NCBI RefSeq assembly: GCF_013409595.1
Contig: NZ_JACCBD010000001.1
Location: 186,001 to 250,000, forward strand
DNA length: 64,000 nucleotides
Source: Leucobacter aridicollis
Lineage (GTDB): Bacteria; Actinomycetota; Actinomycetes; Actinomycetales; Microbacteriaceae
Direction of reading: 5' to 3'
The translations under genes and the position numbers were made by a program. Below the pieces are notes generated by a model. That model searched no databases. It saw only the letters and a program-made list of their open reading frames with translations, and had not been told where the DNA came from. This document shows positions 8,304 to 16,779 of the stretch, one piece after another (position 1 is the first letter of the stretch; each line of letters begins with the position of its first letter).

Positions 8304-9242
8304 ATGGAACTCAGGCAGACCCGCGCCCAGCAGCCCCGTGTCGAGTGGCGCGACGAGTCACCCTCGACCAACGCCGAACTCCGTGAGCTTGCGGCGGAGG
8401 CCGACCGCGCCGGAGCACCGCTCCCGCACGGCACCGTGCTGCTCACCGACAATCAGACGGCCGGGAGGGGGCGGCTCACCCGCGGCTGGGAGGTGCTGCC
8501 GGGGCGGGCGCTCGCCGTCTCCGTGCTCGTGCGCGGGTACGGCCACCGCGACGGCGCCGGTGCCGGTGCCGCCGCTGCTGATGCTGGTGGTGGTGCTGCT
8601 GCCGGTGCTGCTGCTGCAGCGTGGGGCGACCTCGGCCCGGGCTGGCTGCCGTTCATCGCCGGGGCGGCAGTGAACGCCGCGTTTCAGCCGCTGTTCACCG
8701 CGGCAGCCGCCCGCGACGAGACCGAGGCGATGCGTGTTGGCATGAAGTGGCCGAACGACATCCACGTCCGCGACGAGGAGGATGCGGTCGCCGGCCGGAC
8801 CGGGAAAAAACTCTGTGGGATCCTCTGCGAGCTCCTCCCCGACGGCAGTGCGATTATCGGAATGGGCATGAACCTGCTCATTCCCGAGTGGGAACTGCCG
8901 ACTGAGCGGGCGACGTCGCTGCTCGCCGCGGGCGCCGACGTCGGGGGCGCGGAGAGCTTCGCAGACCCGCTCGGGGCCGAGCTCGCCGACCGGGTGGTCG
9001 CCGCCGTCACCGCCGAGATCTCACGACTCGCGGAGCTCGCAGCCCGCGAACCGGAGGCGATCAGGATCCGGGCAGCGCGCCATTCCCTGACCCTCGGCAG
9101 CGAGGTTCGCGTTCACCTGCCGGGCGACGAGATCGTCGATGGCAGGGCGCGAGCGCTCGCGGACGACGGCGCCCTGATTGTCGATCTACCGACCGGCGGC
9201 ACCCTCACCGTGAACGCGGGAGACGTGCAGCACCTGCGCTAG
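8304..9242 (+). CDS. birA: Biotin--[acetyl-CoA-carboxylase] ligase
   Basis: This 312-aa biotin protein ligase activates biotin with ATP and attaches it to the carboxylase biotin carrier. Visible motifs are the adenylate-binding GRGRLTRGW, a catalytic-core segment MKWPNDIHV, and KLCGILCELLPDG. It lacks the N-terminal helix-turn-helix of bifunctional BirA, so it should not be a repressor. Between the first and second core strands there is an Ala/Gly low-complexity insert at about residues 84-107 (nt 8555-8625), built from GCT/GGT-like triplets. ATG 8304 fits a leaderless start. The neighbouring carboxylase is its likely client system. Confidence 0.93.
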   Translation: MELRQTRAQQPRVEWRDESPSTNAELRELAAEADRAGAPLPHGTVLLTDNQTAGRGRLTRGWEVLPGRALAVSVLVRGYGHRDGAGAGAAAADAGGGAAAGAAAAAWGDLGPGWLPFIAGAAVNAAFQPLFTAAAARDETEAMRVGMKWPNDIHVRDEEDAVAGRTGKKLCGILCELLPDGSAIIGMGMNLLIPEWELPTERATSLLAAGADVGGAESFADPLGAELADRVVAAVTAEISRLAELAAREPEAIRIRAARHSLTLGSEVRVHLPGDEIVDGRARALADDGALIVDLPTGGTLTVNAGDVQHLR

Positions 9243-9294
9243 TTCGCGGCCCGCCAGTGCTGCCTTCCCCTGTCGGCTCTGCCCTCCGGCAGTA

Positions 9295-9362
9295 CCAATG
9301 CAATCTGCCCAAGATCTGCCCCAACTCGCAGTTGAGGGCATATCTTGGGCAGATTGCATTGG
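9295..9362. repeat. Long palindromic hairpin element (copy 1)
   Basis: A perfect 21-bp inverted repeat (9295-9315 against 9342-9362) encloses a further nearly paired segment, giving a stem of about 32 bp with a tiny loop near 9327. It lies between the 3' ends of convergent birA and the permease gene. A diverged relative with the same core, CCAATG..ATCTGC..AAGA, occurs at 50186-50253. It may act as a bidirectional terminator or be an interspersed repeat. Confidence 0.85.
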
Positions 9363-9415
9363 GTGGCGCTCGAGTTCGATCGCGAGTGCGACCGCGAGCG
9401 CCCGGGTGGGGCCGG

Positions 9416-10855
9416 CTAGCGCCGCTCACCCTCCAGCGGGAACTCGTCACCGAGCGCATCGATCTGCTGCGTCGTCGGGTCGCCCTCGGAGAAGTCCATC
9501 TTCGGAACAGGCCCGCGGAAACCGCGCGTCACGAGCACGATCACGCCTACGCCGAGGACGAGCCAGCACGCGCCGACAAGCCAGGTGATCGGCTGAAGGG
9601 AGGTCCACAGCCAGATCGTCAGCCCAAACCCGACAAGCGGGATCACGCCGAACCGCAAGATCTCCCACGCCGTCGCCGGCCGCGTGCGACCGCCCTTCGG
9701 GAAGAGGTAGGTGCGGATCACCGAGAGGTTCACCATCGCGAACGCGGCGAGCGCGCCGAAGCTGATCATGAACGCCGCGACGTCGAACGGCACGAACAGT
9801 GCGGAGAGCGCGAACGTTGACACGACGACGGCCGCGACGATCGGGGTGCCGAAGCGCTTGTGCAGGCGCGAGAGTGGCTTGGGCAGCATGCCGTCGCGGC
9901 CCATCGCGTAGAGGATGCGCGAGACCGACACCTGGCCTGTCATGCCAGACCCGAACGCCCCGGCAACGTAGACCGCGACGAAGAACGCGGTGAACCAGCT
10001 CGCGCCGAACGAGTCCATGACGGTGGTGCCGGCGGCGTCGATCTGCGCCTGGTCCATTGAGGCCCAATCGGGGTCGAACGCGAGCGCGCCCGCCCATGCG
10101 ACGAGGATGAAGAAGAACCCGCCAACGAGGGTCGACAGCATGATGGCGCGGGGGATGTCTCGGCGCGGGTTCTTTGCTTCTTCGGAGAGCGTCGAGACGG
10201 CGTCGAATCCGAGGAACGACAGAGCGAGGATCGCGGCGCCCGACGCGATCGCACCGATCCCGCCCTCGCCGAAGGTGAACGGCTCGATGATGCCGACATC
10301 CGTGGCGCCGCCGAGGTGCTGCTTGAACGCGAGCGCGACAAACACGATGACGAGCACGACTGACAGCGCGATGATTGCCATGTTGAGCTTGCTCACGAGC
10401 GTGATGCCGAGCACGTTGAAGACGAGCACGAGCAGCAGCGCGGCGAGCGTGAATACCCAGATCGGGATCGCCGGGAACTGCGTGTTCATATAGATGCCGA
10501 TGAGCATGAAGTTGATCATCGGGATGAACAGGTAGTCGAGCAGCATGACCCAGCCGGTGAGGAAGCCTGCCGCGCCGCCGAAGGACTGCTGCGCGTAGGT
10601 GTAGGCGGACCCGGCGACCGGGTACCGCCGCACCATGGCCGCGTAGCTCCCCGCGGTGAAGAGCATGGTGATGACGGCGACGATGTACGCCGCCGGGAGC
10701 TTACCGCCGGTCACCTGGTTCACGATGCCGTACGTCGTGAATACGGTGATGACGGTCATATAGGTCACGCCGAAGAACGTGAGCCCGGTGAGCCCGAGCG
10801 CCCGCCGCATGTGCGGCTGGCTTTCGGACGACGCTGTGGGGGTGGTGGTGGACAC
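9416..10855 (-). CDS. APC-superfamily amino acid permease
   Basis: The product is 479 aa with about twelve hydrophobic segments and the APC consensus at the start: LGLTGLTFFGVTYM in helix 1 and VAGSAYTYAQQSFGGAAGFLTGW in helices 2-3. It is probably a secondary importer of an amino acid or amine. The GTG start has a strong AAAGGAG 6 nt upstream. The gene lies 33 bp downstream of the amidohydrolase, on the same strand, so transport and hydrolysis are probably linked. It resembles putrescine/tyramine-type (PuuP-like) permeases, but the substrate cannot be decided. Confidence 0.9.
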   Translation of the reverse strand: MSTTTPTASSESQPHMRRALGLTGLTFFGVTYMTVITVFTTYGIVNQVTGGKLPAAYIVAVITMLFTAGSYAAMVRRYPVAGSAYTYAQQSFGGAAGFLTGWVMLLDYLFIPMINFMLIGIYMNTQFPAIPIWVFTLAALLLVLVFNVLGITLVSKLNMAIIALSVVLVIVFVALAFKQHLGGATDVGIIEPFTFGEGGIGAIASGAAILALSFLGFDAVSTLSEEAKNPRRDIPRAIMLSTLVGGFFFILVAWAGALAFDPDWASMDQAQIDAAGTTVMDSFGASWFTAFFVAVYVAGAFGSGMTGQVSVSRILYAMGRDGMLPKPLSRLHKRFGTPIVAAVVVSTFALSALFVPFDVAAFMISFGALAAFAMVNLSVIRTYLFPKGGRTRPATAWEILRFGVIPLVGFGLTIWLWTSLQPITWLVGACWLVLGVGVIVLVTRGFRGPVPKMDFSEGDPTTQQIDALGDEFPLEGERR

Positions 10856-10888
10856 GATTCTCCTTTGAATCAGCGGATGGTGTGGGGG

Positions 10889-12505
10889 TTAGTAGGTGCG
10901 TTCGCCCGCGAGCCAGGTGCCGCGGACGTCGATGGACGGGATGGAGTTGGGGTCGACGGCCAGCGGATCGGCAGACAGCCAGACGGCGTCTGCGACCATG
11001 CCGATGCGGAGCGTGCCGCGATCGTCCGCGAGGGCCTGCCTGGCCGTGCCGGCGGTGTACGCGGAGAGGGCCTCGCCTGCGCTCACCCGCTCGTCCGGCA
11101 GCCACGCCTCGGCGTTGGGTTCGAGGTGGCTGTGGCGTGTGACCGCCGTCGAGAACGCGGGGCGCCAATCCTTGGTGGTGACCGGCCAGTCGCTACCGAA
11201 TGACACTGTCGCGCCAGCCCGAAGCACGGACCCAATGAGGTACTGCCAGCCCTCGCGGTCGTGGCCAATGTGCGGGATGGTGAGGTCGCGCATTACGGCG
11301 TCGCACTGGGCCCAGTAGGGCTCGAAGTTCGCGATGGTGTCGAGTTCGGCGAAGCGTGCGACCTGATCCTCAGCGAGCATCGCCACGTGCGCGATTACGT
11401 GGGCGCGTTCGCGGGCAGGATTTGTCGCCTGCACGGCGGCGATGGTGTCGAGCGCGATGCGATTCGCGTCGTCGCCGATCGCGTGAATGTGCAGCTGGAA
11501 TCCCGCGAGGTCGAACGCGCGCGCCGCGGCGATGAGCTCGTCCTCGGCCCAGTTCGGCAGGCCGCGCTCATCGGGGCGGTCGGCGTACGGGGCGGCGAGG
11601 ACCGCGGTGTGGTTCTCGATGACGCCGTCGACGAAGAACTTGACGGTGTTCGCGCTCAGCCGGTCGTGCGCGAGCGCGCGGATCTCGTCTCGCTGCACAC
11701 CGAATGCGGCGACCTGATCCCGCCAGGTCGCGGGGTCTGCGCGGAAGGCGAGGTTGACGCGCGTGTGGAGGCGACCCGCACGTGCGGCCTCGACGTAGCT
11801 GGGAAGGTCCGTCGGCTCGACCCAGGCGTCCTGGACCCACGTCGTACCCTGTTCGGCGTAGGCGCGGGTGGCTGCTTCGATCGCTGCGACGCGATCCTCG
11901 AGCGAGAACGGCGGCACCACGTTCGCGATGAAGTCGTTTGCCGCCGCCTCCTGGAGTGTGCCCGTCGGAGTGCCGTCGGCGTCGCGCACGTAGCGTCCAA
12001 GCTCGGGGTCCGGGGTATCTGCCGTGATGCCCCCGGCGCGGAGCGCAGCGGTGTTCACCCAGGCCGTGTGATAGTCCCACGCGCGCAGGATCGTCGGGGT
12101 GTCACCGGTGACCTCGTCGAGCCACTCGGCCCGGAACACCCCGCCGGGGGCGAACGTCGCGTCGTAGCTCGCCCCGACAATCCACTTGGTCTCCGGGTGC
12201 TGCCGCTTCCAGTCGGCGACCGCGGTCAGGATCCCGGCGACATCTGCCGCCCCGCGCACGTTCGGGCCGACGGCCTCGAGCCCGCCGAGCACCGGATGGG
12301 CGTGGCCCTCGCCGATCCCCGGCACGAGCGTTCCACCCGCAAGGTCGACGACCTCTGCATGCTCGGCCCTCGCGAGTTCGTCGGCTGCGGCGTCGAGCGC
12401 GACGACCCTGCCGTCCTCGAACGCGATCGCCGCGGCGACATCGACGCCGCCCGTGCGGTCCGCCGCGACGATGACTGTTCCGCCAGTGAATACCGTGAGT
12501 GCCAC
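10889..12505 (-). CDS. Amidohydrolase, YtcJ/metal-dependent type
   Basis: The product is 538 aa. The metal-binding start (GEGHAHPVLGG), the later FQLHIHAIGD histidines and the C-terminal FGSDWPVT aspartate mark the YtcJ-like branch of the amidohydrolase superfamily. Members hydrolyse amide or imide bonds in diverse small molecules (for example N-substituted formamides). Start is the GTG at 12503-12505, with GGAG 5 nt upstream; an ATG at 12544 is possible but less well supported. It forms an operon with the permease downstream and is divergent from a TetR regulator whose likely operator overlaps its promoter. Confidence 0.9.
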   Translation of the reverse strand: MALTVFTGGTVIVAADRTGGVDVAAAIAFEDGRVVALDAAADELARAEHAEVVDLAGGTLVPGIGEGHAHPVLGGLEAVGPNVRGAADVAGILTAVADWKRQHPETKWIVGASYDATFAPGGVFRAEWLDEVTGDTPTILRAWDYHTAWVNTAALRAGGITADTPDPELGRYVRDADGTPTGTLQEAAANDFIANVVPPFSLEDRVAAIEAATRAYAEQGTTWVQDAWVEPTDLPSYVEAARAGRLHTRVNLAFRADPATWRDQVAAFGVQRDEIRALAHDRLSANTVKFFVDGVIENHTAVLAAPYADRPDERGLPNWAEDELIAAARAFDLAGFQLHIHAIGDDANRIALDTIAAVQATNPARERAHVIAHVAMLAEDQVARFAELDTIANFEPYWAQCDAVMRDLTIPHIGHDREGWQYLIGSVLRAGATVSFGSDWPVTTKDWRPAFSTAVTRHSHLEPNAEAWLPDERVSAGEALSAYTAGTARQALADDRGTLRIGMVADAVWLSADPLAVDPNSIPSIDVRGTWLAGERTY

Positions 12506-12554
12506 GCTCGCTCCATCTCTGGCGCCTCTGCCAGTTCGTCTCATCCGCCCGTTT

Positions 12555-12571
12555 AATGAACAGTGTTCGTT
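12555..12571. promoter_or_regulatory. Likely TetR operator between amidohydrolase and tetR
   Basis: A 17-bp near-perfect palindrome, AATGAACA-G-TGTTCGTT, has one mismatched pair. It sits directly downstream of a minus-strand -10-like TACAAT (12572-12577), so a bound repressor would block transcription of the amidohydrolase-permease operon. Confidence 0.6.
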
Positions 12572-12682
12572 ATTGTACGCACACGACGGCCTCGAGCGCG
12601 AGCCAGAAATGCGACGCGGCTCCGATACCCTCGGATGAGAGACATGCTCGGCCGCTGCGGTGCCGGGAGAAAGCGGTGCACC

Positions 12683-13363
12683 ATGGCGGTGAGCGAACAG
12701 CCCCAGGCAAGACGGTCTGGCAGGCCGACAACCCCGGTGCTCACGCGCGGCCTCATTCTCGAGACGGCGCTCAGGCTGCTCGACGAGCGCGGCGAGTCGG
12801 GGGCAAGCCTCCGGCTCATCGCGCGTGAACTCGGCGTCCGGCCGTCCGCGCTCTACAACCACATCTCAGGCCAGGACGACCTCATTTCAGGGATCCGCGA
12901 GCTCGTGAGCGACAGGATCGACGTTTCCGGCTTCGGGCGGCTGCCGTGGGACGAGGCGATGGATCGCTGGGCACGTTCGTACCGCAACGCGTTCGCAGAT
13001 CATCCACCGACAATCGCGCTGCTTGGCGTGCTGCCAATCGCGACGGGGACGCGCACGAGCGACATGTACGAGGCGGTGTTCGCGGGTCTCATTGAGGCTG
13101 GGTGGCCCGAATCTGAGGTGCTGAGCACCGTGGTCGCCGTCGAGTGCCTCATCCTGGGCGCGGCCCTCGATCACAGCGCACCCGACAATATGCTCGACCC
13201 GGGCGACGACCCGAACTCGCCGACCTTCCAGGCCGTGTACGACGCCGGGCACGCAGCGGCCGCGTCCACGGCGAGGCGACTGACTGACGTGGCCTTCGAA
13301 ACGGGGCTCTCGGCGATCCTCGCCGGGCTGCGCGCCAGACACGCAGCGCTCGCAGCCGACTAG
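12683..13363 (+). CDS. TetR-family transcriptional regulator
   Basis: The product is 226 aa. The N-terminal DNA-binding domain is clear: ILETALRLLDERGESGASLR, then IARELGVRPSALYNHISG, in the style of TetR/TetR_C regulators. The C-terminal region (residues about 80-225) is the ligand and dimerisation domain. ATG 12683 was chosen because it directly precedes a normal basic N-terminus (SEQPQARRSGRPTTPV); an upstream ATG at 12635 is possible. It probably represses the divergent amidohydrolase-permease operon through the palindrome at 12555-12571. Its TAG shares the CTAG at 13360-13363 with the stop codon of the convergent coiled-coil gene. Confidence 0.9.
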   Translation: MAVSEQPQARRSGRPTTPVLTRGLILETALRLLDERGESGASLRLIARELGVRPSALYNHISGQDDLISGIRELVSDRIDVSGFGRLPWDEAMDRWARSYRNAFADHPPTIALLGVLPIATGTRTSDMYEAVFAGLIEAGWPESEVLSTVVAVECLILGAALDHSAPDNMLDPGDDPNSPTFQAVYDAGHAAAASTARRLTDVAFETGLSAILAGLRARHAALAAD

Positions 13364-14148
13364 GCTGCCGACTCGCCGTTCGAGTGCCGCGCAGACTCAT
13401 CGAGTAGTGGCTTCAAACCGGTCGCGAGGGCAAACATGTGTCCGTTGACGCTGTCGATGCGGTCGCTGAGTCGGACATCGAGGCTCGCGATGCGGTCGCT
13501 GAGCCGACTATCGAGGCTGTCGATCCGCTCGCTGAGCCGGACATCGACGTGTTGAATTGCGGCAGTGAGTTCGGTGCGTGTGGCATCAAGCTGCTGGGTG
13601 AGTTGCGTGAACTGGGCCTCGATTCGTTCGAACTGCCCGGAGGCGAATGTGGCAGCGCTTGCGAACCTTCCGTCCACGCTGCCCTCAACCGCGGCAAAAC
13701 GGGCGTCCAGTTTGGTGTCGGCTTCGGCAAAACGGGCGTCCAGTTTGGCGTCGGCCTCGGTGAAACGGGCGTCCAGTTGGGCGTCGGCCTCGGTAAAGCG
13801 AGCCTCCAGTTTGACGTCGGCCTCGGTGAAACGAGCGTCCATCCTCGTCTCCAACTGGGTCAACCAGGAGTTCGTAGCGGAGTCGGAGGCGTCGAGTCGC
13901 GCATCATTTGCGTCAAAACGGGCGTCCATGCGGTCCAGCCGCGCATCAATTCCGTCAAGTCGGGCGTCAACGCTGTCGATCCGTGCGTCGATGCCGTCCA
14001 GCCTCGTTTCGATCCGGTCCAGTCGTATGTCGACTTGCGCAAACCTGGCGCGGAACTTCTGGTCGAGGCTTCGGCGGCTGAGTAGGAGCATGGTGCCGAT
14101 AGTGATGAACCCGGCGACCGTCGAGATGAGGTTGATGATCGGGTCCAT
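13360..14148 (-). CDS. Membrane-anchored heptad-repeat coiled-coil protein
   Basis: The product is 262 aa. A single N-terminal hydrophobic helix (about residues 5-22, IINLISTVAGFITIGTMLLL) is followed almost entirely by repeats. First come heptads of the type RLDGIDA (about residues 38-85), then roughly 11-residue units like ARFTEADAKLD (about 105-150), then heptads like RLSDRIDSLD (about 195-240). It should form a long rod in the cytoplasm or outside. AGGAGGT lies just before ATG 14148. I do not recognise a family. Such proteins can be structural scaffolds. The repetitive DNA is prone to length change by recombination. Confidence 0.8.
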   Translation of the reverse strand: MDPIINLISTVAGFITIGTMLLLSRRSLDQKFRARFAQVDIRLDRIETRLDGIDARIDSVDARLDGIDARLDRMDARFDANDARLDASDSATNSWLTQLETRMDARFTEADVKLEARFTEADAQLDARFTEADAKLDARFAEADTKLDARFAAVEGSVDGRFASAATFASGQFERIEAQFTQLTQQLDATRTELTAAIQHVDVRLSERIDSLDSRLSDRIASLDVRLSDRIDSVNGHMFALATGLKPLLDESARHSNGESAA

Positions 14149-14253
14149 GGCACCTCCTGCGCTAATCGACGTTCGAATGATGTATGGCAACCATACGTCG
14201 ACTAGTGCTCGAAGGGTATGGTTTCGGCCGGACCCGTGGATAACTTACGAAAA

Positions 14254-14292
14254 CGGGCTGCTGCGATCTCCTGTGGAGAACGCAGCAGCCCG
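14254..14292 (-). terminator. Rho-independent terminator downstream of purU
   Basis: A 12-bp perfect stem (CGGGCTGCTGCG and its complement) around a 15-nt loop is followed on the minus strand by TTTTCG. A second inverted repeat (GGTAGGCGG, 14295-14303 with 14309-14317) overlaps the purU stop codon. Confidence 0.75.
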
Positions 14293-14312
14293 CAGGTAGG
14301 CGGAGGGGCCGC

Positions 14313-15197
14313 CTACCGGAACACGATGGTGCGGTCGCCATCCTGCAGCACCCGGTTCTCGGCGAACCAGCCAACCGCATGGCGCAGCACTCGAGACTCG
14401 ATGTCCTGCCCGAGCTGCATGAGCTCGCGCGGCGAGTAGGAGTGGTCTACCCGTGTCGTATCCTGCTCGATGATCGGGCCCTCGTCGAGGTCCGTCGTGA
14501 CGAAGTGCGCGGTTGCGCCAATGAGCTTCACACCGCGCTGATGGGCCTGCTTGTAGGGGTTGGCCCCCTTGAACCCGGGCAAGAACGAGTGGTGGATGTT
14601 GATCGCACGGCCGGCGAGGGCCTCGCAGAGCTCGGGGGAGAGGATCTGCATGTAACGGGCGAGAACGACGAGCTCGATGTCGTGCTGTTCGACGGCTTCG
14701 AGTACGCGGGCCTCGAACGCAGCCTTCTCGTCAGGTCCGGTGACCGGGCGGTACTCGAAATCGACGCCATAGAACTCGGCGATGTCGCGCATGGTTTCGT
14801 GGTTCGAAAGGACGAGCGGCACCTCGATCGGAAGCTGGCCGGCGCGCTTGCGGTAGAGCAGGTCGTTGACGCAATGCGTGGCCGTGGACCCAAGCAGCAG
14901 GGTGCGAACGGGGCGACCCACCTGGTCGAGCCGCCAGAGCATGTTGTAGCGCTCGGTGACGGGTGCGAGGGAGCTGCGGAAGCGGTCGCCGAACGTCTCG
15001 GGCTGGGCGACGGCCTCCACCTGCAGTCGCATAAAGAATCGTCCCGTGTCAGCCGAGGCGAACTGCTGGCTCTCAGCGATGTTGCCGCCTGCGGCGACGA
15101 TCGCGCCGCTGATAGCGTGCACGATACCCGGACCGTCAATGCATGAAAGTGTCAGTACCCACTGTTGGCTCTGCGCATCGGCGACGATTGTGTTCAT
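14313..15197 (-). CDS. purU: Formyltetrahydrofolate deformylase
   Basis: This 294-aa enzyme hydrolyses 10-formyl-THF to THF and formate, balancing one-carbon pools and feeding formate-dependent purine synthesis. Residues 10-90 form an ACT domain (CIDGPGIVHAISG). The C-terminal formyltransferase domain has INIHHSFLPGFKG and the catalytic-type GATAHFVTTDLDEGPIIEQD. Length is as expected. TAGAAT lies 7 nt before the ATG without a Shine-Dalgarno, so it is probably leaderless. It is divergent from glyA-folD, whose products use the same folate pool. Confidence 0.96.
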   Translation of the reverse strand: MNTIVADAQSQQWVLTLSCIDGPGIVHAISGAIVAAGGNIAESQQFASADTGRFFMRLQVEAVAQPETFGDRFRSSLAPVTERYNMLWRLDQVGRPVRTLLLGSTATHCVNDLLYRKRAGQLPIEVPLVLSNHETMRDIAEFYGVDFEYRPVTGPDEKAAFEARVLEAVEQHDIELVVLARYMQILSPELCEALAGRAINIHHSFLPGFKGANPYKQAHQRGVKLIGATAHFVTTDLDEGPIIEQDTTRVDHSYSPRELMQLGQDIESRVLRHAVGWFAENRVLQDGDRTIVFR

Positions 15198-15204
15198 CCG
15201 GCCA

Positions 15205-15210
15205 ATTCTA
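15205..15210 (-). promoter_or_regulatory. -10 box of a leaderless promoter (purU)
   Basis: TAGAAT on the minus strand lies 7 nt before the purU ATG. No ribosome-binding sequence is seen. Confidence 0.45.
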
Positions 15211-15276
15211 GTCCGCTTTGTATAACGTCCTCAGCTGGGCGGTGAAACCTATCGTCATAGGCAAGCGGGCCGCTGA

Positions 15277-15282
15277 TAGGAT
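15277..15282 (+). promoter_or_regulatory. -10 box of the glyA-folD transcript
   Basis: TAGGAT is placed so that transcription would begin at about 15287-15289, exactly where the ZTP riboswitch begins. The -35 is poorly defined. Confidence 0.45.
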
Positions 15283-15286
15283 TGCT

Positions 15287-15358
15287 GCGTCGTGACTGGC
15301 GTACAGATGGAAACCATCGGGGAGCGACACCTTTGAACGGCCGCTCGCCTGGGCCACA
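15287..15358 (+). ncRNA. ZTP/ZMP riboswitch (pfl motif)
   Basis: The stretch contains both conserved blocks of the pfl RNA: GCGTCGTGACTGGCG at the 5' side and CGCTCGCCTGGGCCACA at the 3' side, separated by a variable hairpin (GATGG..CCATC). The known ligands are ZTP and ZMP, the purine intermediates that accumulate when 10-formyl-THF is short. It sits in the 5' leader of glyA, followed by folD, a classical context. The ribosome site AGGGAG of glyA follows about 22 nt later, so control may act on translation or on an intervening terminator. I did not identify a clear U-tract. Confidence 0.88.
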
Positions 15359-15391
15359 CATCCTGGAAACATCACACAAGGGAGACTCATC

Positions 15392-16675
15392 GTGTCTAAC
15401 CAGTCAGCTTTCTTTAACGAGCCGCTTGAAGTCGTCGATCCTGAGATCGCCGAGGTGCTGAAGAACGAACTCGGCCGTCAGCGCTCGACCCTCGAGATGA
15501 TCGCGAGTGAGAACTTCGTTCCCCGCGCCGTACTCGAGTCGCAGGGCTCGGTGCTCACCAATAAGTACGCCGAGGGCTACCCCGGCCGCCGCTACTACGG
15601 TGGCTGCGAGTTCGTCGACGTCGCTGAGAACCTTGCACGCGATCGCGCGAAGAGCCTGTTCGGCGCCGCGTACGCAAACGTGCAGCCCCACTCGGGTGCG
15701 CAGGCGAATGCCGCTGTGCTCTCCGCAATCGCGGAGCCGGGCGACACCATCCTGGGCCTGGAGCTCGCGCACGGCGGCCACCTCACGCACGGCATGAAGC
15801 TGAACTTCTCGGGCAAGCTCTACAACGTCGTCTCCTACGGCGTGAACCCTGAGACGTTCCTCGTCGACATGGACGTTGTCCGCGAGAAGGCGCTCGAGCA
15901 CAAGCCGAAGGTCATCATCGCCGGCTGGTCGGCGTACCCGCGCACGCTCGATTTCGCGGCGTTCCGCGCCATCGCTGACGAAGTCGGGGCGACGCTGTGG
16001 GTCGACATGGCGCACTTCGCCGGGCTCGTCGCTGCCGGCCTCTACCCGAACCCGGTGCCGCACGCGCACGTCGTCTCCTCGACGGTGCACAAGACCATCG
16101 GCGGCCCGCGCTCAGGCTTCATCCTCACGAACGACCTCGAGCTCTACAAGAAGCTGAACTCGAACGTGTTCCCCGGCCAGCAGGGCGGCCCGCTCATGCA
16201 CGTGATCGCGGCGAAGGCGACGGCGTTCAAGCTCGCAGCGACCGACGAGTTCAAGGATCGCCAGGTGCGCACCCTCTCCGGCGCGAAGCTGCTCGCAGAG
16301 GCGCTCACGAGCGACGCCGCGAAGGCTGCCGGCGTTGACGTGCTCACGGGCGGCACCGACGTGCACCTCGTGCTCGCCGACCTGCGCAACTCGAAGCTTG
16401 ATGGCCAGCAGGCTGAGGACGCGCTTCACGAGGTCGGCATCACCGTGAACCGTAACTCGGTACCGTTCGACCCGCGCCCACCGATGGTCACCAGCGGCCT
16501 CCGCATCGGCACCCCCGCGCTTGCGACCCGCGGTTTCGGCGACACCGAGTTCGCCGAGGTCTCCGACATTATCGCGGCGACCCTGACGCAGTCGGCTGAT
16601 ATCGAGGAGCTCCGGGCGCGCGTGACGAAGCTTGCTGACGCCTTCCCGCTCTACCCGGGCCTCGAGAACTGGTAA
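15392..16675 (+). CDS. glyA: Serine hydroxymethyltransferase
   Basis: This 427-aa PLP enzyme interconverts serine plus THF with glycine plus 5,10-methylene-THF. It shows the early [14 protein letters not shown] block, the glycine-rich [11 protein letters not shown] block, and the PLP lysine in [18 protein letters not shown]. Start is GTG 15392, with AGGGAG 7 nt upstream. It is transcribed behind a ZTP riboswitch and probably together with folD, so purine/folate stress should raise one-carbon supply. Confidence 0.98.
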   Translation: MSNQSAFFNEPLEVVDPEIAEVLKNELGRQRSTLEMIASENFVPRAVLESQGSVLTNKYAEGYPGRRYYGGCEFVDVAENLARDRAKSLFGAAYANVQPHSGAQANAAVLSAIAEPGDTILGLELAHGGHLTHGMKLNFSGKLYNVVSYGVNPETFLVDMDVVREKALEHKPKVIIAGWSAYPRTLDFAAFRAIADEVGATLWVDMAHFAGLVAAGLYPNPVPHAHVVSSTVHKTIGGPRSGFILTNDLELYKKLNSNVFPGQQGGPLMHVIAAKATAFKLAATDEFKDRQVRTLSGAKLLAEALTSDAAKAAGVDVLTGGTDVHLVLADLRNSKLDGQQAEDALHEVGITVNRNSVPFDPRPPMVTSGLRIGTPALATRGFGDTEFAEVSDIIAATLTQSADIEELRARVTKLADAFPLYPGLENW

Positions 16676-16695
16676 GCCACCAACACTGATGCCGA

Positions 16696-16729
16696 CCGGG
16701 GCGCGTGAGGGGTGCCCTCCGCGCCCCGG
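16696..16729 (+). other. Strong hairpin between glyA and folD
   Basis: CCGGGGCGCG pairs with CGCGCCCCGG, and an inner GAGGG/CCCTC pair continues the stem around a 3-nt loop, with one bulged T. There is no T-tract after it, so an RNA-processing or attenuation element is more likely than a full terminator. Confidence 0.6.
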
Positions 16730-16779
16730 CGGCGTTCGGCACCTCATCGCGCAGGTCCCATAGATTTCAAGGAGAACAC

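Noticed and set aside
8555..8625. Repeat array resembling a CRISPR or VNTR locus
   Set aside because: Repeats are triplet-like, without spacers, and in frame with BirA. No CRISPR array or cas gene was seen anywhere.
13438..14085. Plus-strand repetitive frame (GVGFGKTGVQF-type repeats)
   Set aside because: It is the antisense of the coiled-coil repeats; regular codons on one strand create regular codons on the other.
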